From an uncultured Paenibacillaceae bacterium (GTDB lineage: Bacteria > Bacillota > Bacilli > Aneurinibacillales > Aneurinibacillaceae): a stretch of DNA of 5,779 bases. Where the stretch lies: the NCBI GenBank assembly GCA_937874515.1, contig CALNBV010000051.1:1-5779 (forward strand), read 5' to 3'. Positions 1 through 5,779 of the stretch are shown here, piece after piece. Positions within the stretch are counted from its first letter, which is position 1; each line of letters starts with the position of its first letter. The translations under genes were made by a program, and so were the position numbers. The notes beneath the pieces were generated by a model. It was not told the DNA's origin and did not search any database. It worked only from the letters and a program-made list of their open reading frames with translations.

Positions 1-1721
1 TCCATTGGATTATGTTCTCTAACAGCTTTCTTCAACCAGCTATGGGTCAAAGGAGGGGGCAATTCTTGTCCCTTGCGTAAATAAAGATGCAGGCTTTTTA
101 AGGAAAGATCTGTAATATGCAAACCTTCCTTTGTCCGCAAAATCAAACCTTCTAATTGTTCAGGTCCATGAATACTCTTAAACTGGTCCTCTGCCTGTGG
201 TATTAAATTTGATAGGAGTAGAGTCACCAGTTCCCGAGCCTCTTCTCGTCCTACCTGCCAGTTGTTTGAAATCTCCAGGTCCACCTGACTTAACCAACCT
301 TCAACCAGGTTGGGGTTGCTTAAGGCTTGACCAAAAAAATCCTCTGCCTGTTGTTTATGCACTCTGAGGAGTAAATCAGAAAGACGTTTCAAATGTTCCA
401 TGGCTAACATGGTCTCCCCTTCTTCTGGCAACAGGTGTGCGACCGCTTTTCCAAAGTATTCCGTTACCTCTTTCAATTGGCGTAGAGTCATAGAAAAACG
501 GGTGGTATGGACATAAGGAAACCCACGAAAAGGGTTGGCCAAATACCGTTTGATGCGATTCCGTCCTGCAATGGGAGCAGCCATATCATCAAAGATCTTC
601 GATGCTTCCCGCAAGTTCTCCAGACTTTCCAGGCGATTTTGGATGTCGCGCAAGGTTTCTACCCCGGAAAAATAAGGGCGGCATTCTTCCAGAAAAGTGA
701 AAGCATTTTTCCCAGGTGCCCCTTTGGGAGGTTGAATCCAACCGGAGGTAACACAGGCGAGAAATGTATCATAAGTAAGGCGGATTTCCCCTTTTTCCTT
801 CTTACATTCATATAAGTAAAATAAGAATTTTTCCGGTGGGTGGGCAAAAGCTTGTTCACTTTCTTCCTGTAACATACCCCGAAACCACTGGTTTAAGGAT
901 TCAAAAGAAGGGGCCACATAGTGTACCTGGTCTTTTATAGGTGGATGTTCTTTTACATAGGATTGAAAAGAGACTAAATTAGAAAAAGAACAAGTAGAAT
1001 AGGTTTTCTCCTCTCCTTCCTCTACTCCTTCACCGGTCAATAATTGCAGGTAATGACGCCCACGGGCAACAGGTGCAGGGGAATCCTGAGGAATCCACGC
1101 CTGCCCCTGTCCCCCTACCTGTTTATATAGTTTTTTCCACCCCTGGGTTGCTGCAGGATAAAAGGGATCCTGGGGAATGATAAAACACACAGGAATCCTT
1201 TCTTGTTGCAAAAGGTGAAAAAATCTCATGCGCACAGCATCCATGGCTTTCATTTGATGGGCGACAACCCGGGTAATGGAGCCACCAAAAAGCCGTTGCA
1301 ATTTAGAAGAAAGAGGTTCATTTCTTTCTTTTATGATTTTTTGTATTGTGGCATCCTGTAGCATGTGCTGATACACTTTTTGAAAGGCAACCTGGGCAGC
1401 AGTAGATTCCTCATGAATAGGGAAATGGTTGATTCCAAGCTCCACAGCAAAACGAAAACTATCCATAAAGGAATCCCTGTATTCCTCCCCTGCCAACGCT
1501 TTTAGTTTGCTTTTTAAATAGAGTTTGGTAAAAGGATCATGCCAATAGGGATACAGTTTTTTCATTAATCCATCGTAAGTAAAAATAAGCGTATTAAGGT
1601 TCTTCTTTTCTACTAAATAATATTGCAAACTACTTGTCCCTGTTAGATGTAGTTCCCCTTTATGAAATGTGAGGTTTCTATAATATCCAACAGGATTTTG
1701 AAAGGTTTGGATCTCAAACAT
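1..1721 (-). CDS. Partner of the UvrD-like helicase, possibly AddB/RexB-like; 3' end cut by window edge
   Basis: The gene begins at the ATG whose first base is 1721 and stays open for 573 codons to the left edge, so the C-terminus is missing. It overlaps the helicase stop by 8 bases (ATGTTTGA), and a GGGGG Shine-Dalgarno sequence lies 9 bases before the ATG inside the helicase gene, so the two are probably translationally coupled. I do not recognise the family with certainty. Residues 22-50 read like the first strand-loop-helix-strand unit of a superfamily 1 helicase (ELHLTGTSSLQYYL, then TLIFTYD), but the P-loop lysine is absent. Around 240-285 a strand-rich stretch followed by VHYVAPSFESLNQWF recalls the second helicase half of AddB/RexB proteins. 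No Walker A, DEXX or nuclease motif is visible. AddB-type proteins carry a PD-(D/E)XK nuclease at the C-terminus, which here would lie outside the window. The open frame is directly seen; the family is inference. Confidence 0.85.
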   Translation of the reverse strand, partial: MFEIQTFQNPVGYYRNLTFHKGELHLTGTSSLQYYLVEKKNLNTLIFTYDGLMKKLYPYWHDPFTKLYLKSKLKALAGEEYRDSFMDSFRFAVELGINHFPIHEESTAAQVAFQKVYQHMLQDATIQKIIKERNEPLSSKLQRLFGGSITRVVAHQMKAMDAVRMRFFHLLQQERIPVCFIIPQDPFYPAATQGWKKLYKQVGGQGQAWIPQDSPAPVARGRHYLQLLTGEGVEEGEEKTYSTCSFSNLVSFQSYVKEHPPIKDQVHYVAPSFESLNQWFRGMLQEESEQAFAHPPEKFLFYLYECKKEKGEIRLTYDTFLACVTSGWIQPPKGAPGKNAFTFLEECRPYFSGVETLRDIQNRLESLENLREASKIFDDMAAPIAGRNRIKRYLANPFRGFPYVHTTRFSMTLRQLKEVTEYFGKAVAHLLPEEGETMLAMEHLKRLSDLLLRVHKQQAEDFFGQALSNPNLVEGWLSQVDLEISNNWQVGREEARELVTLLLSNLIPQAEDQFKSIHGPEQLEGLILRTKEGLHITDLSLKSLHLYLRKGQELPPPLTHSWLKKAVREHNPM

Positions 1722-4167
1722 AAGCCTGCACCCCCTGTTCCATAAGGTCTTCCCATTTTTTCAGTTTTTCTACGGTAGGATGCATAGGGTCCTGTGCCAC
1801 ATAAAGGCCTTTTTTCGCCCGGGTCAAAGCCACGTAAAAAAGACGGACTTCTTCAGCAATGGTTTCTTGTTCTTCATTGGGCTTTAATCGGCGATAAAGT
1901 TGGTTTTCATAAGAATTTCTGCCCAAATATAAGCGGTAACCCACCTGCCAGGTGCCATTACTTTGCCTGCGCAACACAAAGCGCATTAAAGAAGAATAGA
2001 CAAATTGGCGGGTTGTTTCCGGCAAAATCACATAATCATATTCCTGGCCTTTGGCTTTATGGACGGTTTTACAAACAAAAGAAGGGCCACGGTCCTGCAC
2101 AGGCACAACCAGTGCACTTAACTCCCGGTTCGTATTCATCTGGGTTTCTAAATACCCAAGGAGTTGAAAAAGATGGACAGGGGCATCAGGAAAGTTTTTT
2201 TGCATCAACAAAAGGAGCCACTCCAAATTCATGCGGTATTCCTGGCGTTTCACCCGAACATGATGTTGCAGTTCCTTCACATCCATCCCCGGATTTTGCT
2301 TACACAACCGGGAATACAGACGGAGAGCATAACGGTCTGCTGGCTTTACCTCCCCTAAAATCTCGCGAATAAGGGTAAAAACAGGCACCTGTTCTCCTTC
2401 CTTGCGAACCTGCTGTAACCATTCATTTTCCTTTGTCTCCCCTTTCAACAAATCCAACACATAAAGCTTATCAGGGGTAAAAGAATCCAATACCACAGCA
2501 TTAGACAATGTATTGTCTCCATAGGAGGAACGATGGAAAAGATACCGTTTCAACGGGTCTTCGGGGAATAACAAAACCTGCAATAAAAGGACAAACTCCC
2601 GAACAGGCAAACTGCGGTAAAAATCCCCTTCCCGCTCAGCCTGGCATAAATAGCCCAGGTCTTCCGCACGTTCTGCCACTTCATTCACCTGTTCATTGGT
2701 CCGCACCAAAAGAACACATTCTAACCCAGGTTCTTGTTTCATCTTTTCATTTAACTGATGCAAAATGGAAGACAGGGTATCATCCTCTCTTAATGGAAGG
2801 AGTGCCAATCCCTGTTCCCCTTCTTCCCCAATCATGGCTTCCAATTGATCATTGGCTTCATAAGGAAAGCCATCCACCTGAGAGCCCCAGGCAGAAAAAC
2901 GAGGATGAAGTTCTTCCATAATACAACGATGGGTACGATAGTTTTTCACCAGGGCATATTCCTTCCAGGGATTTAACCTAGCCCGGTCCAACTCCCCTTT
3001 CATTTGTTGATAGGCGGTATAATCGGCTCCACGGAACCGGTAAATGCTTTGTTTTAGGTCCCCTACGAGGAATAAGAGAGTCCCATATCTACGGTGGAGC
3101 CAGGCAAGAAAACGCACCTGATTCACATCAGTATCCTGAAACTCATCCACAAAAAGGTAAGGATACATAATGGTTTCTTTCTCTTCCACAGCACGTGTCA
3201 ACGGGGATAACAGACGAATGAGATCCGCCATTTCCCACTGTTGGTTTTCTTGTTTATAACGAGTTAAGGCCTGATCCACTTGTTCCAAAACATAGGAAAA
3301 CAAATGAGACAGAGACATTTGATCACTGCCAAAATCCAAAAGGGCTGGATCTTCCACAGCCCGCTGTTCCACCATGGTGATGAACTCCATGATAGAATTC
3401 ACCAACTCATACTGGGGAATCCAACGGAATTCCTGAAACTCCTCAGGAAAAGCAAGAGCATACTGGTGGATGGCTTCCTCAACCAGTTGCCGCTTTTTCA
3501 ATTGATAACCCCGCAGTTCCATGGTACCAGGGATACCAAGAGCACTCCCTTTTTCTTGCAATAGGGTTTTCGCAAAGGAATGAAGAGTAGAGATTTGCAT
3601 CCGGTCCACTTCTTCAAACCAGGAAAGATAGGTTTCATCCCGGGTAAAAAAGAAATAATCCTGAAGGCGCTGGGTCAACCGTTTGCGCATGGTCAAAGCA
3701 GATTCGTTAGTAAAAGTGAACATGGCCATCTGGTCAAAGGTAAGGTTGTCCTGAGTTTTGCGCAAATAAAATAAACGGTCAATCATGACCCGGGTTTTCC
3801 CTGTGCCAGCCCCTGCTTTCACCAGGCAATGTTCATGGGGATTGCTATGTTCGATTTCGTATTGTTGGAGGTTAAAAGTAGAATTGTCGGCAATCCAATC
3901 ATAAAAATAGGGATCGTCAATTTCCCCATCAAAAAAGAAAAAGGGATCACCCGCAAAGTCCTCCCGGGGAGGCATTTCCAAATGAGCAACAAAAAGTGGA
4001 TTCCTCCGCCCCCCATAAAGGAAGGCGATGGCCTGTTCCACTTCTGCTTTGCTTGTCCCGCTTAATAGGTAGACTTTAATGCCTTTTTGCAGGTAAGTAG
4101 AAATGAGCTGGATCGTCTCTTGATCCAGGGTATCTTTATAGATGAGGACAGAATAGTGAGGTTCCAT
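1714..4167 (-). CDS. UvrD/PcrA-type superfamily 1A DNA helicase with a novel N-terminal extension
   Basis: This 817-residue protein is predicted to be an ATP-driven 3'-5' DNA translocase and helicase. All SF1A motifs are present in order: Q motif around FNLQQ (98-102), Walker A AGAGTGKT (118-125), motif Ia FTFTN (150-154), Ib STLHSFA (193-199), motif II DEFQDT (341-346), motif III VGDLKQSIYRFRGAD (368-382), motif IV VKNYRTH (407-413), motif V TVHKAKGQEYDYV (701-713) and motif VI VRLFYVALTRAKKG (774-787). The protein ends 30 residues after motif VI, so it lacks the C-terminal nuclease of AddA/RecB. Residues 1-95 precede the usual helicase start and look like a small alternating strand-helix domain (SVLIYKD, KVYLLSG, LFVAHL) ending in an aromatic, acidic patch. 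The ATG at 4167 is preceded by AAAGGA at a rather long 11-base spacing. The next gene overlaps its stop, implying a joint complex. Close relatives could include GajB-like or AddA-like defence helicases. The fold is certain; the pathway is inferred. Confidence 0.95.
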   Translation of the reverse strand: MEPHYSVLIYKDTLDQETIQLISTYLQKGIKVYLLSGTSKAEVEQAIAFLYGGRRNPLFVAHLEMPPREDFAGDPFFFFDGEIDDPYFYDWIADNSTFNLQQYEIEHSNPHEHCLVKAGAGTGKTRVMIDRLFYLRKTQDNLTFDQMAMFTFTNESALTMRKRLTQRLQDYFFFTRDETYLSWFEEVDRMQISTLHSFAKTLLQEKGSALGIPGTMELRGYQLKKRQLVEEAIHQYALAFPEEFQEFRWIPQYELVNSIMEFITMVEQRAVEDPALLDFGSDQMSLSHLFSYVLEQVDQALTRYKQENQQWEMADLIRLLSPLTRAVEEKETIMYPYLFVDEFQDTDVNQVRFLAWLHRRYGTLLFLVGDLKQSIYRFRGADYTAYQQMKGELDRARLNPWKEYALVKNYRTHRCIMEELHPRFSAWGSQVDGFPYEANDQLEAMIGEEGEQGLALLPLREDDTLSSILHQLNEKMKQEPGLECVLLVRTNEQVNEVAERAEDLGYLCQAEREGDFYRSLPVREFVLLLQVLLFPEDPLKRYLFHRSSYGDNTLSNAVVLDSFTPDKLYVLDLLKGETKENEWLQQVRKEGEQVPVFTLIREILGEVKPADRYALRLYSRLCKQNPGMDVKELQHHVRVKRQEYRMNLEWLLLLMQKNFPDAPVHLFQLLGYLETQMNTNRELSALVVPVQDRGPSFVCKTVHKAKGQEYDYVILPETTRQFVYSSLMRFVLRRQSNGTWQVGYRLYLGRNSYENQLYRRLKPNEEQETIAEEVRLFYVALTRAKKGLYVAQDPMHPTVEKLKKWEDLMEQGVQAYV

Positions 4168-4178
4168 AATCCACCCAT

Positions 4179-4184
4179 TCCTTT
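4179..4184 (-). promoter_or_regulatory. Shine-Dalgarno sequence of the helicase gene
   Basis: On the minus strand AAAGGA lies 11 bases before the ATG at 4167. A second G-rich stretch, GGGTGG (4171-4176), is only 3 bases from the ATG and too close to be ideal. A further ATG inside this leader (first base 4178) is out of frame with the helicase, so 4167 is the best start. Confidence 0.6.
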
Positions 4185-4187
4185 CAA

Positions 4188-4208
4188 AAGTTAGAAGGTT
4201 TCTAACTT
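4188..4208. promoter_or_regulatory. Probable repressor operator: inverted repeat with 9-bp arms
   Basis: The arms AAGTTAGAA and TTCTAACTT are exact reverse complements separated by three bases (GGT on the plus strand). The site begins two bases downstream of the TATAAT box at 4210-4215 and covers the expected transcription start near 4203, the classic place for a repressor to block initiation. It could also form a hairpin in the 5' untranslated leader, but the short distance to the Shine-Dalgarno sequence and the lack of a following T-run argue against a terminator. The binding protein is not encoded in the window and I cannot assign a family. Confidence 0.6.
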
Positions 4209-4209
4209 C

Positions 4210-4215
4210 ATTATA
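4210..4215 (-). promoter_or_regulatory. -10 box (TATAAT) of the helicase cassette promoter
   Basis: A perfect consensus TATAAT on the minus strand lies 42 bases upstream of the helicase ATG. At a 17-base spacer the -35 hexamer would be AACAAT (4233-4238), a poor match to TTGACA, and there is no extended TGn. The promoter is therefore plausibly weak or needs an activator. It implies that the helicase pair is its own transcription unit and not just a continuation of the drmB operon. Confidence 0.5.
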
Positions 4216-4234
4216 AAAGAATGGTGCAGTATAT

Positions 4235-4261
4235 TGTTTGGCGGTTTATGGAATGTTTGGC
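4235..4261. repeat. Short direct repeat TGTTTGGC x2 at the -35 region
   Basis: TGTTTGGC occurs at 4235-4242 and again at 4254-4261, 19 bases apart start to start. The inner copy overlaps the position where the -35 hexamer would fall. Tandem half-sites at this place could bind a regulator, but 8 bp repeated once in a short spacer may also be chance. Confidence 0.3.
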
Positions 4262-4270
4262 TAAATAAAT

Positions 4271-4284
4271 TCCATTTAAATGGA
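4271..4284. repeat. 14-bp perfect palindrome downstream of the unknown gene
   Basis: TCCATTTAAATGGA is its own reverse complement and lies about 35 bases beyond the stop of the 237-residue gene. It could be a weak transcription terminator hairpin (five-base stem, TTAA loop) or a protein-binding site. On the minus strand it is followed by a mixed ATTTATTT, not a clean T-run, so terminator function is doubtful. Confidence 0.3.
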
Positions 4285-4318
4285 GATTCTTTAATTTTTT
4301 TAATCGTAACAAAATTAT

Positions 4319-5032
4319 TTACTTTGTTTTATTTAAATTAGAATAATCAGCTCTAAAGTATACTTTGTACTCATTAATTTTAAAATTGTATTCCTTCAAT
4401 AATTTAATTATTAAATTACGAATTGCATTTCCACTTTGATTCATTTCTACATAGATTTTATTATTCACTATTTTAGGTTTTCTCATGTTTTCAGGATTAA
4501 CTGAAAAATACTGTATCTTTTTTCCGTTCATTGAATTAATATTTTCAAAATCCAAAAACTTTTTCTCATCAATCATAATAAGAATTTCGCAAGTTTTAAT
4601 TAACATATCTTGCCAAGTTCTTACTTCCACAATTTCCTTATCATTTAATTTGAAACCATATGGACGCTTATGTGTAAAATTTTCATATAGAGTGTGTTCA
4701 ACTTTAGTATCTACAATATATTCTTCGTAATTTGGAATTAAATCTTTTTCTGATTCTTCATCTTTTTCATCTTCATGTTCAATTTCATCAATTTCAAGGA
4801 GATTCATAAGTTCTTCAATTTTATTTTCATAAATATAGGCTATTTTTGCCATGTCTGAATATAAACTAATATTATTAAAATTCCTATTTGCTAAAGATAA
4901 TGATATTTTTTCCCCAATTGCATCAACCGTATCGTTTATTACGGTTTTTACCAATTCAAGGCTTTCAGACAAATCTATAGCCTTATCTGGAAAGTCTTCT
5001 TTTATTTTTTCAATAAAATCTTTTAATTCCAC
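4319..5032 (-). CDS. Acidic 237-residue protein of unknown function, DISARM-adjacent
   Basis: I do not recognise a named family. The GTG at 5032 is the preferred start because GGGGGG (5040-5045) lies exactly 7 bases before it; a TTG at 5047 would add five residues but overlaps that Shine-Dalgarno sequence. Residues 1-80 look helical. Residues 81-97 are a strongly acidic linker (EIEHEDEKDEESEKD). Residues 109-232 look like a separate domain: HTLYENFTHKRPYGF, a TW pair at 139-140 followed by a helix, IQYFSVNP, KIYVEMNQSGNAIRNLI, then KVYF. From memory this pattern recurs as a C-terminal domain in hypothetical proteins of defence and restriction loci, but I cannot name it. No membrane segment, cysteine cluster or HKD motif is present. 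It follows drmB by 55 bases on the same strand and is probably co-transcribed. G+C is very low (16 of 60 bases in 4741-4800), unlike both neighbours, suggesting separate acquisition. Confidence 0.85.
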   Translation of the reverse strand: MELKDFIEKIKEDFPDKAIDLSESLELVKTVINDTVDAIGEKISLSLANRNFNNISLYSDMAKIAYIYENKIEELMNLLEIDEIEHEDEKDEESEKDLIPNYEEYIVDTKVEHTLYENFTHKRPYGFKLNDKEIVEVRTWQDMLIKTCEILIMIDEKKFLDFENINSMNGKKIQYFSVNPENMRKPKIVNNKIYVEMNQSGNAIRNLIIKLLKEYNFKINEYKVYFRADYSNLNKTK

Positions 5033-5039
5033 TTTCCAT

Positions 5040-5045
5040 CCCCCC
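5040..5045 (-). promoter_or_regulatory. Shine-Dalgarno sequence deciding the GTG start
   Basis: Six consecutive G residues on the minus strand stand 7 bases before the GTG at 5032. An ATG at 5039-5037 in another frame meets a stop after nine codons, so it is not the start. Confidence 0.6.
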
Positions 5046-5057
5046 AATTAAAATTGG
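5044..5057. repeat. Inverted repeat CCAATT-AA-AATTGG in the leader of the unknown gene
   Basis: Six-base arms flank two bases. The repeat overlaps the first bases of the G-rich Shine-Dalgarno sequence, so a hairpin in the mRNA could partly mask it. A further AATTGG follows at 5071-5076, 19 bases from the right arm. The region is AT-rich, so chance occurrence is quite possible. Confidence 0.25.
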
Positions 5058-5087
5058 AATTGAAAAATACAATTGGTAAAATTATTT

Positions 5088-5779
5088 TTAAATTTCAAAA
5101 AAGGCTAAATCTTTATCACCTATAGATAACAACATTCTACGGTCTAATAATTGATTTCCCCATTCACATGAGGTTTCTGATACAAAAGTACAAGCGTGGC
5201 AAGCAGCACCGTTTATAGATTCTGCATCTGAACAATGTGGGTCTGATGAACAAAACTCCATTTTAGCAAGGGCACGAGTGAAGATACGTTTTAATTTTTC
5301 AGGTTTCGAAAGCTCAATTAAGCCCCCTAAACTTCCCTCAGAATCTGATGATGCTGTATAAATTAATACTCCATACATATCATTACTACAGTATATTCTC
5401 TCTCTAAGAGCAGTTGTAGCATAACCTGAGAATCTCGCAAATTCTTGAATCATCGCATGACTAAAGGTATGCAAAAGTAAGCTTCTTTCCTTTAGTTCGA
5501 TATGAACATTCCCCATCTGTTCTCTTCTTTTATTATAGCGGGTAAATATTTTTTTAGATTCCTCCTTAACAACATCTCTCTGCTCCCATTTACGGAGTTG
5601 AGTTAAATCAAATTGGAGGAAAATTCCTTCGCCAAGATTTTTTACTGCAGGAAGCCAGTCTACTTTATCACTTTTCATAATAGAAGAGATTGGAGTATCT
5701 GACATATCAAATGGATCTGGGTAATGAAGTCGGGTGAAACCCCGGAGAACCTGCATTTCTGGTAAAGACTCAACCTTAA
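5088..5779 (-). CDS. drmB: DrmB C-terminus, DUF1998 domain protein of DISARM; 5' end cut by window edge
   Basis: The frame is open from the right edge, so the ATG at 5756 is internal and 229 residues are visible before TAA. Counting from that internal Met, LLLHTFSHAMIQEFARFSGY (93-112), LRERIY (117-122) and GVLIYTASSDSEGSLGGLIE (129-148) are hallmarks of the DUF1998 domain as found in DrmB. A cysteine cluster follows at 169, 175, 186, 189 and 197 (CSSDPHC, CHAC, ETSC), the probable zinc site. DrmB works with the DrmA helicase in DISARM, where the DrmA-DrmB complex senses and processes incoming phage DNA. The full protein is usually around 600 residues, so most of it, and the expected drmA and methyltransferase genes, lie beyond the window. 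A DruE- or MrfA-type helicase also carries DUF1998, but the CSSDPHC...GAACHAC tail fits DrmB better. G+C is intermediate (22 of 60 bases in 5281-5340). Confidence 0.85.
   Translation of the reverse strand, partial: KVESLPEMQVLRGFTRLHYPDPFDMSDTPISSIMKSDKVDWLPAVKNLGEGIFLQFDLTQLRKWEQRDVVKEESKKIFTRYNKRREQMGNVHIELKERSLLLHTFSHAMIQEFARFSGYATTALRERIYCSNDMYGVLIYTASSDSEGSLGGLIELSKPEKLKRIFTRALAKMEFCSSDPHCSDAESINGAACHACTFVSETSCEWGNQLLDRRMLLSIGDKDLAFFEI

Noticed and set aside
507..815. 102-codon plus-strand open frame
   Set aside because: It is antisense to the partner gene, which is open without interruption through this region; its protein shows no domain.
659..859. 66-codon minus-strand open frame
   Set aside because: It lies in a different frame wholly inside the long open frame of the helicase partner, and its composition is that of a shadow.
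1794..2921. Several plus-strand open frames of 64-192 codons
   Set aside because: All are antisense to the helicase gene, whose motifs prove the minus-strand frame; proline- and histidine-rich products are typical of shadows.
1714..4167. Helicase as GajB of the Gabija system
   Set aside because: GajB pairs with the OLD-family nuclease GajA. The neighbouring proteins here show no ATPase-TOPRIM features, and the helicase is longer, with an added N-terminal domain.
4319..5032. Assignment of the unknown gene as drmC
   Set aside because: Position and length fit, but no HxK(x)4D motif can be found in any part of the protein.
5033..5047. TTG at 5047 as the start of the unknown gene
   Set aside because: It overlaps the GGGGGG stretch that serves as a well-spaced Shine-Dalgarno sequence for the GTG at 5032, and has no good ribosome-binding site of its own.
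1..5779. CRISPR array, tRNA, rRNA or insertion sequence
   Set aside because: No regularly spaced repeats, cloverleaf-like sequences, transposase motifs or terminal inverted repeats were seen; coding sequence fills nearly the whole window.

Overview
The window reads as part of an anti-phage defence island from a Bacillota bacterium, probably a member of the Bacillales. This rests on strong G-rich Shine-Dalgarno sequences, GTG use as a start, tightly packed same-strand genes and AT-rich spacers; no species can be named. All four supported genes lie on the minus strand, so transcription runs from the right edge to the left edge. Both edges cut through a gene.

Right part (about 4319-5779): the C-terminal 229 residues of a DrmB-type protein (DUF1998 domain, core of the DISARM phage-defence system) enter from the right edge. 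After 55 bases comes a very AT-rich gene for an acidic 237-residue protein of unknown function. It occupies the position directly after drmB where many DISARM loci carry drmC, but it has no phospholipase-D HKD motif. These two genes look like the tail of a DISARM-like operon whose upstream genes (drmA, methyltransferase and others) would lie beyond the right edge.

Centre (4168-4318): a 151-base spacer separates the two units. It holds a 14-bp perfect palindrome, an 8-bp direct repeat, a perfect TATAAT box and, overlapping the predicted transcription start, a strong inverted repeat with 9-bp arms. This looks like a dedicated, repressor-controlled promoter for the left unit.

Left part (1-4167): a two-gene cassette. 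The first gene encodes an 817-residue UvrD/PcrA-type superfamily 1A helicase with every catalytic motif intact, an unusual N-terminal extension of about 95 residues and no nuclease domain. The second overlaps it by 8 bases and runs off the left edge. Its visible 573 residues match no family I can name with certainty, but the layout suggests an inactivated helicase fold like AddB/RexB, whose nuclease, if present, would lie beyond the window. My working hypothesis is a two-subunit helicase-nuclease acting on invading DNA, placed beside DISARM. Base composition differs sharply between the three blocks, which fits a mosaic island assembled from separate sources.
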